Notes: generated by a model from the letters alone, not told the origin. 34,444 nucleotides of DNA from Bacteroidales bacterium (GCA_027064025.1 JAMOQL010000203.1:1-34444), one strand, 5' to 3'. Positions 8,114 to 16,857 are shown, numbered from the stretch's first letter. A program made the numbers and translations.

Positions 8114-11100
8114 ATGAAATTAACAACTTTCTCTTTAATGTTTGTGGGTATTTTGCTTAGCTCACTAAGTTTTTCTCAAAGTTATAATTACTCTTACACA
8201 ACGGGTAGTTTAGGAACTACATACTCATGGATCGACTGTTCCACCTCTAACGGCGGAACAGAAATCGCTGATAGCGAATGGCTTCAAGAAGATGGATTAG
8301 GTGACAAAAAGGATGATGGTTATGCCATTATAACTTGGCCATTTAACTTCCAATTTTACGATTCGTATTACTTTTCTGGTGAGAACTTATACGTTTGTAC
8401 AAATGGTTTTATTAGATTTGATGATATCCCAAATGATGATGCAACAGATACTTATAAAAATTCTATAAGTAGTTACAACCCTAATTTGGGTGAAATCGTT
8501 AGTTTGGCTATGGAGGATTGTGGAGTGGAGAATGATAAATCACATGTGTATTACAAAACAACGGGAAGTTCTCCAAATAGAGTTTTTACTATTTCGATGG
8601 ATAGTTTGGAAATTAGATTTGATAAATCTAAGTATACTGATGTTCAGGTTAGTTTTTACGAAACTTCTAATAAAGTAGTTTTGAAATTTAAAGAAGAAAA
8701 TATTTCCGTAAGTGCTTATATGGGTATTCATAGTGGTAATTCTTCATATAAAAATCAATGGCAGGATATTAACGGAGCTACTCCTAATCGTTGGAGAGCC
8801 TATACTCCTCCTTCTAAAAGTTCACCAACTTTAACGGTAACACAAGCTTCCACAGATGATATTTTTCCTTCTTCTGATAATGAAATATTGCGCATACAAG
8901 TGGATATTAGTGGTGGAGGTGGAGCATTTAATCTTACATCATTAAAGGTGACAGCGAATAATACGAGTAATAGTGATGTTGGAAGTGTTCGTTTATATCA
9001 TACTTCAGATACTGTATTTTCTACTGATTATCAGATAGGTAGTGATGTTACTATCTCTGGTGGAAAGTATAGTTTTACCGGTATATCTTACGATATGCCT
9101 GGAGGAACTTCTTATTTGTGGATTACATATGATATAAATAGTTCTGCTTCAAATGGTAATACAGTAGATGGATATATTGCTGCTAATGATATTACTCTTG
9201 ATGGTAGTACTTATCCTGCTTCAAATCAGAATCCGAGTGGGGATAGGGAAGTAAGTTATTTAAAATGGGATGGTAGCTCTAGTACTTATTGGAATGTCTC
9301 AGCTAACTGGTCTAATAATACTATACCAACCAGTTCTGACAATGTTATTATTCCTTCAGCACCTACTAATCAACCAGTTTTAAGAACATCGCATAATGGT
9401 TATTGTAATAATTTAGAAATACAATCGGGAGCAACTTTGACTGTGAAAAACTCTGATAAAAATTTGAGAGTATATGGAAATATTGAAAATGAGGGAACTT
9501 TAAATGTTACAGGAACTTATAATATATTACTATTTGGTGCTGATAATGAAATTTCAGGATCTGGAAATTTCTCAACTGCAAGATTTAGATTAAGAGGAAG
9601 TGGTGTAAAATATCAATTGAAAACAGATTTGTCTATTACCAAGTTTGTTATTGACGGTAGCTCTGAGCTTGATGTAAATGATAAGGATTTGGTTTGTTCC
9701 GGTATGTTTAATGCCAAATCAAGTTCCACAATTGTAGTTACTACCGGGAGTATTTCTGTAGGAGGCTCGGTAACTTTAGATGGTACTTTTACTCCAGGAA
9801 CAGGTACATTTTATTATTCCGGAAGTAATTCTCAAAGTATTGTTAATAAGGATTATTATAATCTAAAGGTTAGATTATCGAGTGGTACAAGAAACTTAAA
9901 TAATGTTTCTAGTAATTTTCGTAATTTAGAACTTGTAAATTTGTCAACATCTACGGGAACAGCAAATTTAAGTGCTGATCTGAATTTTGATGGAAATATA
10001 ACTGTAGGTAATTATTGTGTACTTGACTTAAATGGAAATGATATTAATATAGTTAAAAACTGGTATAATAATGGAAATGTTACCTTAGGTAGTAATACTG
10101 TTATTTTTGATGGAATTGGGTCATCTCATATATATGGAAATACAAGTTTTTATAATCTAACTGTAAATAAATCTACAGGAGATGTGTATTGTGAAAATAC
10201 TACTCATGTTACTGATACGTTAGCTCTGACAAATGGTGTTGTTTTTACAACAGTATCTTCACCTTTAATTGTTGATGCTGGTGCCAGCACAACTGGTGGT
10301 AGCGAAAATAGCTATGTTGACGGGCCATTACGTAAAGATGGAACATCGGCATATACATTCCATGTAGGTGACTTTAGAAGATATGCACCAATAGCCATTA
10401 GTGCTCCATCTAGCTCTACTCAATTTACTGCTCATTATCATGAAAATGTGCATTCAAATTCAAATTCGTTTGATTCACCATTAGAAAAAGTTAGTCAAAA
10501 AGAATATTGGGACTTAGATAGGGCAGGGAGTAGTTCTTCTGTAAATGTTACTTTATATTGGGAAGATGGTACTTTTAGTGGAATCCAAACTTTATCGGAT
10601 TTGAGGGTAGCGCATTATAATGGTTCTGATTGGGAGAATAAGGGTAATGACGCCACAACAGGAGATGCATCTAGTGGAACAATTACCGTAAACAATATAT
10701 CTAATTTTAGTCCTTTCACTTTTGGAACAATTGATGCCGATAATAATACTTTGCCTGTAGAACTTACTAGTTTTGATCTTATAAAAGTAGATGCTGAAGC
10801 TATGCTAAAATGGATAACATCTTCAGAAATAAATAATGATTACTTTAGTGTTGAACGTAGCCTTAATGGTGAGAATGTAGAAACAATAGCAATAGTTAAA
10901 GGTGCCGGAAATAGTAATGTACAAAGGTCTTATTCATTTATTGATAAAAATCCTCCAACCGGAATAGTTTATTATAGAATTAGGCAAACTGATTTTGATG
11001 GAAAAACAGAGGTCTTTAATTGGAAGAGTTTATATTTTGGTATGAACAATAAGTTTGAATTACATCCTAATCCAACATCTAATGGTAAAGTGAATTTATT

Positions 11101-11287
11101 ATTTGGCGACTATCAAGGGCGGGGAATTGTAAAAATTTATGATCTGCAAGGTAGAATGATTTTTTCGAGAATGCTTGATTTTATTAATGGACAGGCTTTA
11201 ATTAATATTGATTTAATTAATGGTTATTACTTAATTTCAAGTGAAATAGATAATCAAATATTCACAAAAAAGCTTATTGTAAAATAG
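8114..11287 (+). CDS. large secreted protein with T9SS sorting domain
   Basis: A 1057-residue protein destined for the cell surface or medium. A signal peptide (residues 1-22, hydrophobic core ending SLSFSQ) sends it to the periplasm. The last 75 or so residues carry the type A T9SS sorting domain (LHPNPTSNGKVNL, then IYDLQGRM and a Lys-rich end, KKLIVK), which takes it through the outer membrane. Residues about 235-375 resemble the N-terminal domain associated with BNR/neuraminidase-type repeats. A region beginning WDGSSSTYWNVSANWS reads like the beta-helix modules common in T9SS cargo, followed by Gly/Ser/Thr/Asn-rich beta repeats. The LPVELTSFDL segment starts the usual Ig-like domain before the sorting signal. 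No catalytic motif is recognisable, so adhesion or polymer binding is more likely than catalysis, but this is inference. It is monocistronic, between its own promoter and a strong terminator. Confidence 0.9.
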   Translation: MKLTTFSLMFVGILLSSLSFSQSYNYSYTTGSLGTTYSWIDCSTSNGGTEIADSEWLQEDGLGDKKDDGYAIITWPFNFQFYDSYYFSGENLYVCTNGFIRFDDIPNDDATDTYKNSISSYNPNLGEIVSLAMEDCGVENDKSHVYYKTTGSSPNRVFTISMDSLEIRFDKSKYTDVQVSFYETSNKVVLKFKEENISVSAYMGIHSGNSSYKNQWQDINGATPNRWRAYTPPSKSSPTLTVTQASTDDIFPSSDNEILRIQVDISGGGGAFNLTSLKVTANNTSNSDVGSVRLYHTSDTVFSTDYQIGSDVTISGGKYSFTGISYDMPGGTSYLWITYDINSSASNGNTVDGYIAANDITLDGSTYPASNQNPSGDREVSYLKWDGSSSTYWNVSANWSNNTIPTSSDNVIIPSAPTNQPVLRTSHNGYCNNLEIQSGATLTVKNSDKNLRVYGNIENEGTLNVTGTYNILLFGADNEISGSGNFSTARFRLRGSGVKYQLKTDLSITKFVIDGSSELDVNDKDLVCSGMFNAKSSSTIVVTTGSISVGGSVTLDGTFTPGTGTFYYSGSNSQSIVNKDYYNLKVRLSSGTRNLNNVSSNFRNLELVNLSTSTGTANLSADLNFDGNITVGNYCVLDLNGNDINIVKNWYNNGNVTLGSNTVIFDGIGSSHIYGNTSFYNLTVNKSTGDVYCENTTHVTDTLALTNGVVFTTVSSPLIVDAGASTTGGSENSYVDGPLRKDGTSAYTFHVGDFRRYAPIAISAPSSSTQFTAHYHENVHSNSNSFDSPLEKVSQKEYWDLDRAGSSSSVNVTLYWEDGTFSGIQTLSDLRVAHYNGSDWENKGNDATTGDASSGTITVNNISNFSPFTFGTIDADNNTLPVELTSFDLIKVDAEAMLKWITSSEINNDYFSVERSLNGENVETIAIVKGAGNSNVQRSYSFIDKNPPTGIVYYRIRQTDFDGKTEVFNWKSLYFGMNNKFELHPNPTSNGKVNLLFGDYQGRGIVKIYDLQGRMIFSRMLDFINGQALINIDLINGYYLISSEIDNQIFTKKLIVK

Positions 11288-11313
11288 CTTTATTGGATTA
11301 GAAATAAAATAAT

Positions 11314-11345
11314 AAAAGCCATAAATCTGAAAATTTATGGCTTTT
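11314..11345. terminator. bidirectional terminator between convergent genes
   Basis: AAAAGCCATAAAT (11314-11326) and ATTTATGGCTTTT (11333-11345) form a perfect 13-bp stem around a six-base loop, with Ts after it on the plus strand and an A-run before it. It can end the T9SS transcript and the sigma-factor transcript arriving from the opposite side; the stop codon of the latter lies five bases away. Confidence 0.9.
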
Positions 11346-11349
11346 TTCG

Positions 11350-11562
11350 TTAATTTAAACTGTAAGTAAAATTAATACTCTCACTTTTTCTGTTTTCAAT
11401 GGATTCCGAAAATCTATTTATATATTCAATTGTTGTATTATAAATTTTGGCTCCTAAATTCTCTCCAATTTCTGCAATATTCATAATCTCATCATCGCTT
11501 GCGTTGGGATTGAATTTGTAATCTGTGAGATAATTGTTAATTGTATAATCTTGCATAGGCAT
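11350..11562 (-). CDS. small protein of unknown function downstream of ECF sigma
   Basis: I do not recognise this protein. The frame extends to a TTG at 11595, but the ATG at 11562 (MPMQDYTINNYL, 70 residues) is a more natural start and is chosen here. The product is soluble, with no signal peptide, Cys cluster or membrane span. Its middle is acidic and helical in appearance (NASDDEIMNIAEIGENLG). It follows the sigma-factor gene by about 50 nt from this start (17 nt from the TTG) and ends right at the shared terminator, so it is probably co-transcribed. It lacks the membrane span typical of anti-sigma factors. The first residues could be longer if the TTG is used. Confidence 0.6.
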   Translation of the reverse strand: MPMQDYTINNYLTDYKFNPNASDDEIMNIAEIGENLGAKIYNTTIEYINRFSESIENRKSESINFTYSLN

Positions 11563-11612
11563 TTTATGGGTTAATAATCCCAATTTCAACGCCAAGAAAA
11601 TATATTTATTGT

Positions 11613-12197
11613 TTAATGAGAAAGAATAATATCATTTTCTTCAATCATTTTTCTTAGATTGATAATGGCATATCTCATTCTCCCCAATGCCGTATTAATA
11701 CTAACATTAGTTACTTCGGCAATGTCTTTAAAACTCATCTCTTGAAAATGACGCATCTTTAATACTTCACGCTGATTATCAGGGAGCAATTCTACTAATT
11801 CTCTTATCTTTGCGTGTGTTTGAGACTTCATTATTTCATCTTCGGCATTTTTGTCAAATATAGGTAAAGTGTTGAAAATATCATACTGATCATTACTTCT
11901 AACCATTTTAACTTTACTCTCTTTTCTGTAATGGTCAATAATAAGGTTGTGAGCAATTCGTAATACCCATTGAATGAATTTCCCTTCCTCATTATACGCG
12001 CCAATTCTTAATTTATTGATTACTTTAATAAAAGTATCTTGAAATATATCATTAGCTATATCAATATCTTTAACAGACATAATGATATAACCCATCAACT
12101 TTGACTTATGTCGATTGATAATTTCGTTAATGTTAGAATGTTCTCCTGAAATGTAAGCGCTAATCAACTCCTGGTCGCTAAACTTAGTTAAGTCCAT
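11613..12197 (-). CDS. ECF-type RNA polymerase sigma factor
   Basis: Alternative sigma factor (sigma-70 family, group 4) that directs RNA polymerase to a specific promoter set. The 194 residues contain region 2 at about 25-94 (core-binding and -10 recognition; DIFQDTFIKV and FIQWVLRIAHNLIIDHYRK) and region 4 at about 133-184 (LPDNQREVLKMRHFQEMSF, then the helix-turn-helix IAEVTNVSINTALGRMR). This is the normal length for the family. The small downstream gene shows no transmembrane or zinc anti-sigma features, so how its activity is controlled is not visible. A strong promoter about 110 nt upstream gives it an unusually long leader for this phylum. The target regulon cannot be inferred. Confidence 0.95.
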   Translation of the reverse strand: MDLTKFSDQELISAYISGEHSNINEIINRHKSKLMGYIIMSVKDIDIANDIFQDTFIKVINKLRIGAYNEEGKFIQWVLRIAHNLIIDHYRKESKVKMVRSNDQYDIFNTLPIFDKNAEDEIMKSQTHAKIRELVELLPDNQREVLKMRHFQEMSFKDIAEVTNVSINTALGRMRYAIINLRKMIEENDIILSH

Positions 12198-12240
12198 TTT
12201 AAATAGTATTAAGTAAAAAAATGGTAAAGTTTATTCGATA

Positions 12241-12252
12241 GTTGTCCTCCTT
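12241..12252 (-). promoter_or_regulatory. Shine-Dalgarno-like sequence in the sigma-factor leader
   Basis: On the minus strand AAGGAGGACAAC lies in the leader of the ECF sigma gene, about 45 nt before the ATG and so too far to serve that start. Bacteroidota rarely use such strong sites. No in-frame ATG follows at normal spacing, so its role, if any, is unknown. Confidence 0.3.
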
Positions 12253-12315
12253 ATTAGTTAATATTAGCTTATTTGATTGAATCTACCAACTTATAAATAA
12301 GTTGATAATGATATG

Positions 12316-12345
12316 CAAAGTTACAAATAATTTTAATTATTGCAA
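12316..12345 (-). promoter_or_regulatory. promoter of the ECF sigma-factor gene
   Basis: On the minus strand TTG (complement of 12343-12345) is followed after exactly 19 nt by TAACTTTG (complement of 12316-12323), a full match to the housekeeping promoter pattern of Bacteroidota. The transcript would begin about 110 nt before the sigma-factor ATG. Confidence 0.7.
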
Positions 12346-12417
12346 GCTTTATGTTAAAAAAACATTATTTAATAGATTGAATTGTTGCTTTTGGTTGTCT
12401 GATATTTTTAAATTATT

Positions 12418-13200
12418 TTAATAATTCTTAGTTTTTATTAACACTCCATTTTTATAAATTTCTACTTTTAGTTTTTTATTATTGATATCAAAATAGAACC
12501 ATTTGCCAGTTTTTTTATCATCAATATATTGTCCTGACATCTTTGTTCTTGAGTTCTCATAGTATTCAGTATAAATACCTTGTAATTGATTGTTAATATA
12601 GATTTTTTCTGATTTTACAACTCCATTATTATAAAATGTTTTATTAATTCCATTTAGTTTTCCCTGCTTGTAATTATATATTGCAATTATGTTTTCGTTT
12701 TGGTCATAGTATGTGGAAGTGCTATCTTTAAGATTATTTCTATAGAAACTATGTTCCATAAGTTTTCCATTGTCGTAATATTTGTAGAAATCTCCACATA
12801 GTAATCCATTTTTAAAATATCTCTTAGTTATAATAATTCCTTTTTGTGAGTAATAAATATTGAGTCCATCCAGTTTGTTGTTTTTAAAATGTCTTTCGTT
12901 TCTTAATAATCCATTATTGTCTAGTACAAAACTAACGCCATCAAGAACTCCTTTTTTGTATTCTTGTATTAACTCTGGCTTCCCTGTTACGCCATAAGAT
13001 ATCCATACTCTATCCTTTTTATTGTCAACGTAAAATCCTTCATCTCTCGCCATTCCACGCTCTAATACCCATTTGCCTTGCCTCATGTTTTTTGCGTCAA
13101 TTTTATTAATTGTATCGCCAATTGAGTTAATTTTTATATTTTGAGAATAGATGTAATTGGTTGAAAAAATAAAAAATAGTATGAAAAATACTTTGAACAT
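12418..13200 (-). CDS. exported MORN/YwqK-type repeat protein
   Basis: Probable periplasmic or surface protein made of short repeats of the toxin-antitoxin YwqK / MORN type. The frame can start at 13245, but ATG 13200 gives a clean signal peptide (MFKVFFILFFIFSTNYIYSQ) and is chosen here (260 residues). From about residue 75 onward the protein is a chain of roughly 22-residue units of the form YKKGVLDGVSFVLDNNG, FKNNKLDGLNIYYSQKG, FKNGLLCGDFYKYYDNG and so on, ending with KTGKWFYFD. These beta-hairpin repeats are common in Bacteroidota and do not by themselves imply a toxin partner; none is adjacent. The ion-channel gene lies just upstream on the same strand and may be co-transcribed. The function is unknown. 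Confidence 0.85.
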   Translation of the reverse strand: MFKVFFILFFIFSTNYIYSQNIKINSIGDTINKIDAKNMRQGKWVLERGMARDEGFYVDNKKDRVWISYGVTGKPELIQEYKKGVLDGVSFVLDNNGLLRNERHFKNNKLDGLNIYYSQKGIIITKRYFKNGLLCGDFYKYYDNGKLMEHSFYRNNLKDSTSTYYDQNENIIAIYNYKQGKLNGINKTFYNNGVVKSEKIYINNQLQGIYTEYYENSRTKMSGQYIDDKKTGKWFYFDINNKKLKVEIYKNGVLIKTKNY

Positions 13201-13275
13201 CTTTATTAATAGTAATTTGCAATTTTGTTTGCTATGATTTATCATCGGTTTTAATTCTATCTTAGAAATAATTTT

Positions 13276-14091
13276 TTAAAGTTTCTCACCACAATATTTA
13301 CAGTATAATGCATCATCTTCGTGATTGTCAGCATTACAACGGCTACAAACTTGGGTGTTAGTATTAATTTTTTTCTTTCCACCAACAATATCAGCTGTTA
13401 TTATACCTGTTGGTACAGCTATAATTGCATAACCCAATAGCATTACGATAGAAGCAAAAGCTTGTCCTAAAGTGGTCTGAGGAGCAATATCACCATAGCC
13501 AACAGTTGTTAGTGTAACAATGGCCCAGTAAATACTTCTTGGAATACTTGTAAATCCACTTTCCGGACTTTCAATAATATACATTGAAGATCCTATAATT
13601 GTAACAAGTAACAGAACAAAAAGGAAAAATACAGTAATTTTATGTCTGCTATTTTTAAAAGAGTTTAATAAAATATCAGAGGCTCCTGTAAACTGGATTA
13701 GTTTTAATACTCTAAAAACTCTTAGTAGTCTTAATATCCTTATTACAATTAAAAAATGTGTATTTATTATAAATAAACTTACATAGGTTGGGATGATACT
13801 TAATAGATCAATAATTCCATAAAAACTTCGTATGTATTTAATAGACTGCGTTGTTGTCCATATTCTTAGTGCATATTCTATGGTGAATATTATTGTGAAT
13901 ATCCATTCTAGAATAATTAAATATTCTTTATAACGATTGTGATATTGTGGAACACTATCTAACATTACTACCACAACAGATAGTAGTATAAGAACCAAAA
14001 GAATTTCGTCAAATAACTTTCCTGCAAAAGTATCTGCTTCAAAAATTATATCATGAATGCGCTTTTTGAAATTGTTTTTTGACTTTACCAT
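13276..14091 (-). CDS. voltage-gated K+ channel with C-terminal zinc ribbon
   Basis: Six-span potassium channel of the Kv/KvAP class in the inner membrane. Spans S1-S3 cover about residues 27-110. S4 is the Arg-rich voltage sensor RILRLLRVFRVLK (118-130). S5 starts near 152, and the pore loop holds the K+ selectivity filter TTVGYGD (195-201), followed by S6 (about 208-233). Length (271) is normal for a prokaryotic Kv channel. After S6 a short linker leads to CSRC (249-252) and CKYC (264-267), a four-Cys zinc-ribbon signature in the cytoplasm that most simple bacterial Kv channels lack. It could act as a ligand, redox or assembly domain; that is inference. The MORN-type protein gene follows on the same strand. 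Confidence 0.93.
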   Translation of the reverse strand: MVKSKNNFKKRIHDIIFEADTFAGKLFDEILLVLILLSVVVVMLDSVPQYHNRYKEYLIILEWIFTIIFTIEYALRIWTTTQSIKYIRSFYGIIDLLSIIPTYVSLFIINTHFLIVIRILRLLRVFRVLKLIQFTGASDILLNSFKNSRHKITVFFLFVLLLVTIIGSSMYIIESPESGFTSIPRSIYWAIVTLTTVGYGDIAPQTTLGQAFASIVMLLGYAIIAVPTGIITADIVGGKKKINTNTQVCSRCNADNHEDDALYCKYCGEKL

Positions 14092-14215
14092 ATTAATTTA
14101 TATTTTAAATATGAAGTCGTAAAAGTAAATATATTTTTTATTAATATGATGATCTTGTACTTATCATATATCATATTTTTATGCTTTTGTTTTATTGATT
14201 TATAATATAAATGGA

Positions 14216-15088
14216 TTAAGTATTGGAAATGTCTTTTAATTTACAAAACCTGTTTTTACCTCTGAAATCTTTAATTATCTCAATATTCTTAAAATATGAC
14301 TGCATTAGAATAACCAATTCATTGGCAAGGTGCTCATTGATTTCAAACCAAAGTTCTCCATTGTTTTTTAATTTTTGTACTGATAATTCTGCTATTGCTT
14401 TATAAAATACTAAGGGGTTATTATCATCTACAAATAGTGCAATCTCCGGCTCATAATTCAATACATTCTTTTGCATATATTTTCTTTCGGAATTTCTTAC
14501 ATACGGTGGGTTACTTACAATGATATTTAAATTATTTGGTATTCTTTTCCAATGCACTTTGTTAAGAATATTACACTGTACAAAATTTATTTTTACTTTT
14601 GCTTTATCGGCATTTTGTTGTGCTAATTTAAGGGCATATTCTGAAATATCTACTGCAAATATATTTGATTTTAAATGCGATTTAAGGGCTATGGCAATAG
14701 CACCACTTCCAGTCCCAATATCTAATATATTTAGATCTGTAGTTTTATTATTTCGTATTATAAGATTAACTAACTCTTCAGTTTCAGGTCTAGGTATTAA
14801 TACATTTTCATTAACATCAAGTTCTAAATTATCAAATGAAGCTTTGCCCAAGATATATTGCAAAGGTCTGTGCTTGATTAAATCCTTTACTCCAAAATGA
14901 ATTTTTAACAGCTCTGACTCACTTATTCTTTTGTCTAAGTTTAAACTTATTTCCAGTTTAGGAATATATGTAAAGAAAGAAATTAGCTCTCGAATCAAAT
15001 TTGCAGATTCTTCTTGGCTAAATTCCTGACTAAGCATATAGGTATAATGCTTAATAATATCGGCAATTTTATTACTTCTAACTTTCAA
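14216..15088 (-). CDS. prmC: release factor glutamine N5-methyltransferase
   Basis: Methylates the glutamine of the GGQ motif in peptide-chain release factors RF1 and RF2 using S-adenosylmethionine, which improves translation termination. The 290-residue length is typical. The N-terminal helical domain (1-80) is followed by IPRPETEELV (98-107), the SAM-binding loop DIGTGSG (123-129) and the catalytic NPPY (193-196) that holds the glutamine amide. IPRPET is diagnostic of PrmC over other N5-methyltransferases. It begins 12 nt after the 25-residue-repeat gene and is likely in one transcript with it. No release-factor gene is nearby. Confidence 0.94.
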   Translation of the reverse strand: MKVRSNKIADIIKHYTYMLSQEFSQEESANLIRELISFFTYIPKLEISLNLDKRISESELLKIHFGVKDLIKHRPLQYILGKASFDNLELDVNENVLIPRPETEELVNLIIRNNKTTDLNILDIGTGSGAIAIALKSHLKSNIFAVDISEYALKLAQQNADKAKVKINFVQCNILNKVHWKRIPNNLNIIVSNPPYVRNSERKYMQKNVLNYEPEIALFVDDNNPLVFYKAIAELSVQKLKNNGELWFEINEHLANELVILMQSYFKNIEIIKDFRGKNRFCKLKDISNT

Positions 15089-15100
15089 TATGTTAAAGTT

Positions 15101-15529
15101 TTAACTGAAATGAATCTTATGGTAATCAGAGTAGCTTTCGTTTTGTTCTTGCTTTAATTTACGTATGACATTTGCTAATACAATAAATACTTGAAGTTTG
15201 TTTTTTAACAACCAGGCTTCAGTGCCAGGTTTCATATTTATAGTGTCATTAAGTAAAATAAGAAAACTAAATTTATGTTTCTTTAACCATATTATTGAAC
15301 TTTCATCATCATCAACGGCATTGCAAAAAGCAGCGTAATGATTAAATCCATGTTGCATTAACCAGTTGAAAGCATCTTTGTCAGCTTGCAGTGATGAAAC
15401 TAAAGCTGCCAACTCAGGATATCCATTGTTTAGTAACCATAAATGAATCTTTTGATTTCCTTTAATGGCTTCAATTACAGCCAATAATATCTTGCTTGGA
15501 TAGTCGTAGAATTCTTTTCTTTTCGTCAT
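15101..15529 (-). CDS. protein of five 25-residue helical repeats, unknown function
   Basis: I do not recognise a named family. The 142-residue soluble protein is almost entirely a tandem repeat. Trp-Leu pairs occur at residues 31, 56, 81 and 106, exactly 25 apart, each opening a unit such as WLLNNGYPELAALVSSLQAD or WLMQHGFNHYAAFCNAVDDD. A fifth, worn unit (EFYDYPSKILLAVIEAIKGN) precedes them. Each unit reads as two short helices joined by a Gly/His/Asn turn, which suggests a small solenoid for binding protein. The end is polar (KQEQNESYSDYHKIHFS). It sits directly upstream of prmC (12 nt) and divergent from the ABC uptake system. The function is unknown; a protein-protein interaction role is inferred from repeat architecture only. 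Confidence 0.8.
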   Translation of the reverse strand: MTKRKEFYDYPSKILLAVIEAIKGNQKIHLWLLNNGYPELAALVSSLQADKDAFNWLMQHGFNHYAAFCNAVDDDESSIIWLKKHKFSFLILLNDTINMKPGTEAWLLKNKLQVFIVLANVIRKLKQEQNESYSDYHKIHFS

Positions 15530-15605
15530 TATTTATACAATAGTAATAGTAATTAATCACGCACGAAAATAATAAAAAACTTATTTAGTTGATAATAGAG
15601 TTTTA

Positions 15606-15637
15606 TTGTTACTAATGTGCAAAAGAATATATCTTTG
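15606..15637 (+). promoter_or_regulatory. promoter of the ABC uptake operon
   Basis: TTG at 15606-15608, 21 nt, then TATCTTTG at 15630-15637 fits the Bacteroidota promoter pattern. The start codon lies only 31 nt past the -7 box, so the leader is about 25 nt. That leaves no room for a cobalamin riboswitch. Confidence 0.65.
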
Positions 15638-15668
15638 CAAGTGATTAATTTTTTTTAGTATAAAATTT

Positions 15669-16832
15669 ATGAAGTATTATTTAATCTTTTCATTATTACT
15701 ATTATTGGCATTTTCATGTCAGAATGATAAAGATGTTAAATATAGTATTACTTCACAAGATTCTTCTTACAAAAAAGCTGCAGAGTTTGATTATAATTTA
15801 AAATTTAAATATACATCAAATATAAAGGTTGAAAATAAAATAGATTATAAACTAATAACGTTATATAATCCGTGGCAAAAAGGTGAAAAATGGATAAGCT
15901 ATTTATTATATCCAAAGAATGCAAAACCTGATACTTCATGGCCGAAAACGGATTTTATTATTCCTGTTCCTGTTGATAAAATTGCTGTTGTAGCCGCTTC
16001 ATCAATAGGTTTTATTGAAGAATTACACCAATTATCTAAAGTTAAGGCTATATCAAAACGTAAATTTATCTATAACAATCAAATTCGTCATAATGTTGAC
16101 AATGGAGATGTTTTTGAAATTATTAGTGGTGAACAGGTGAATATTGAGCATTTGTTAGCTTCTAATTCTCAGCTCCTTATTCAGACCCCTTTTAGCTCAG
16201 AAATTAATCAAGATAAAAAAGTAATAGATGCAGGAATACCAGTTGTGTATAATTGTGATTGGCTTGAAACGAATCCCTTGGGAAGGGCAGAGTGGATAAA
16301 ATTTATCTCATTATTTTTATGTAAAGAGAGAATGGCTGATAGTGTTTTTACAAGTATTGAAAATAAATATCATAGTTTAAAAAACTTTGCCTCAACGCTT
16401 GATACAAATGTTGATTTTTTGGTAGGCGGTTTGTATAAAGATGTGTGGTATATGCCTGCTGGCGGTAGTTACAAAGCATTCTTGTTTAATGATGCTGCAA
16501 CAAATTATTCATGGAAGCATTCAATTAGTATTGCTAGTTTACCTCTTAGTATTGAATCAGTTATAAAGGAGCAATTAAATGCAGATTATTGGATTGAGGC
16601 ACCATACAAAACATATGAAGAATTGGAAGCTAGCAATTCTCGTTATGTAATTTTTAAAGCTTTTAAGAATAAAAGAGTTTATCATTTCTTAAAACAAGCA
16701 CGTTCTGATGGTGCCAATAATTATTGGGAGAGAGGAGTTTGTAGGCCTGATGAAGTATTATCAGATTTGATAAATATATTTCATTCGCAAGATTATAATT
16801 CGAATATGTATTATTACGAAGAATTAAAATAA
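15669..16832 (+). CDS. ABC transporter substrate-binding lipoprotein (iron/B12 type)
   Basis: Periplasmic binding component of a metal-chelate importer. The 387-residue protein starts with a lipoprotein signal (MKYYLIFSLLLLLAFSC, lipobox LAFS-C17), so it is anchored to a membrane. The segment from about 108 (KIAVVAASSIGFIEELHQLS) and the long central helix region match the TroA/BtuF/FepB fold with one helical backbone. Residues about 250-340 form the second lobe. It is the first gene of a three-gene operon with a FecCD permease and ATPase. The substrate (ferric siderophore, heme or cobalamin) cannot be decided. There is no TonB receptor gene next to it. Confidence 0.88.
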   Translation: MKYYLIFSLLLLLAFSCQNDKDVKYSITSQDSSYKKAAEFDYNLKFKYTSNIKVENKIDYKLITLYNPWQKGEKWISYLLYPKNAKPDTSWPKTDFIIPVPVDKIAVVAASSIGFIEELHQLSKVKAISKRKFIYNNQIRHNVDNGDVFEIISGEQVNIEHLLASNSQLLIQTPFSSEINQDKKVIDAGIPVVYNCDWLETNPLGRAEWIKFISLFLCKERMADSVFTSIENKYHSLKNFASTLDTNVDFLVGGLYKDVWYMPAGGSYKAFLFNDAATNYSWKHSISIASLPLSIESVIKEQLNADYWIEAPYKTYEELEASNSRYVIFKAFKNKRVYHFLKQARSDGANNYWERGVCRPDEVLSDLINIFHSQDYNSNMYYYEELK

Positions 16833-16857
16833 TAAATTAAAATCCTAAACAACTGAA

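Noticed and set aside
12418-13200. Antitoxin of a toxin-antitoxin pair (YwqK label)
   Set aside because: The protein has a signal peptide and only beta-hairpin repeats, and there is no toxin-like gene beside it. The label reflects repeat similarity, not function.
15530-15668. Cobalamin riboswitch before the ABC uptake operon
   Set aside because: The promoter at 15606-15637 leaves only about 25 nt of leader, and no B12-box-like segment is visible.
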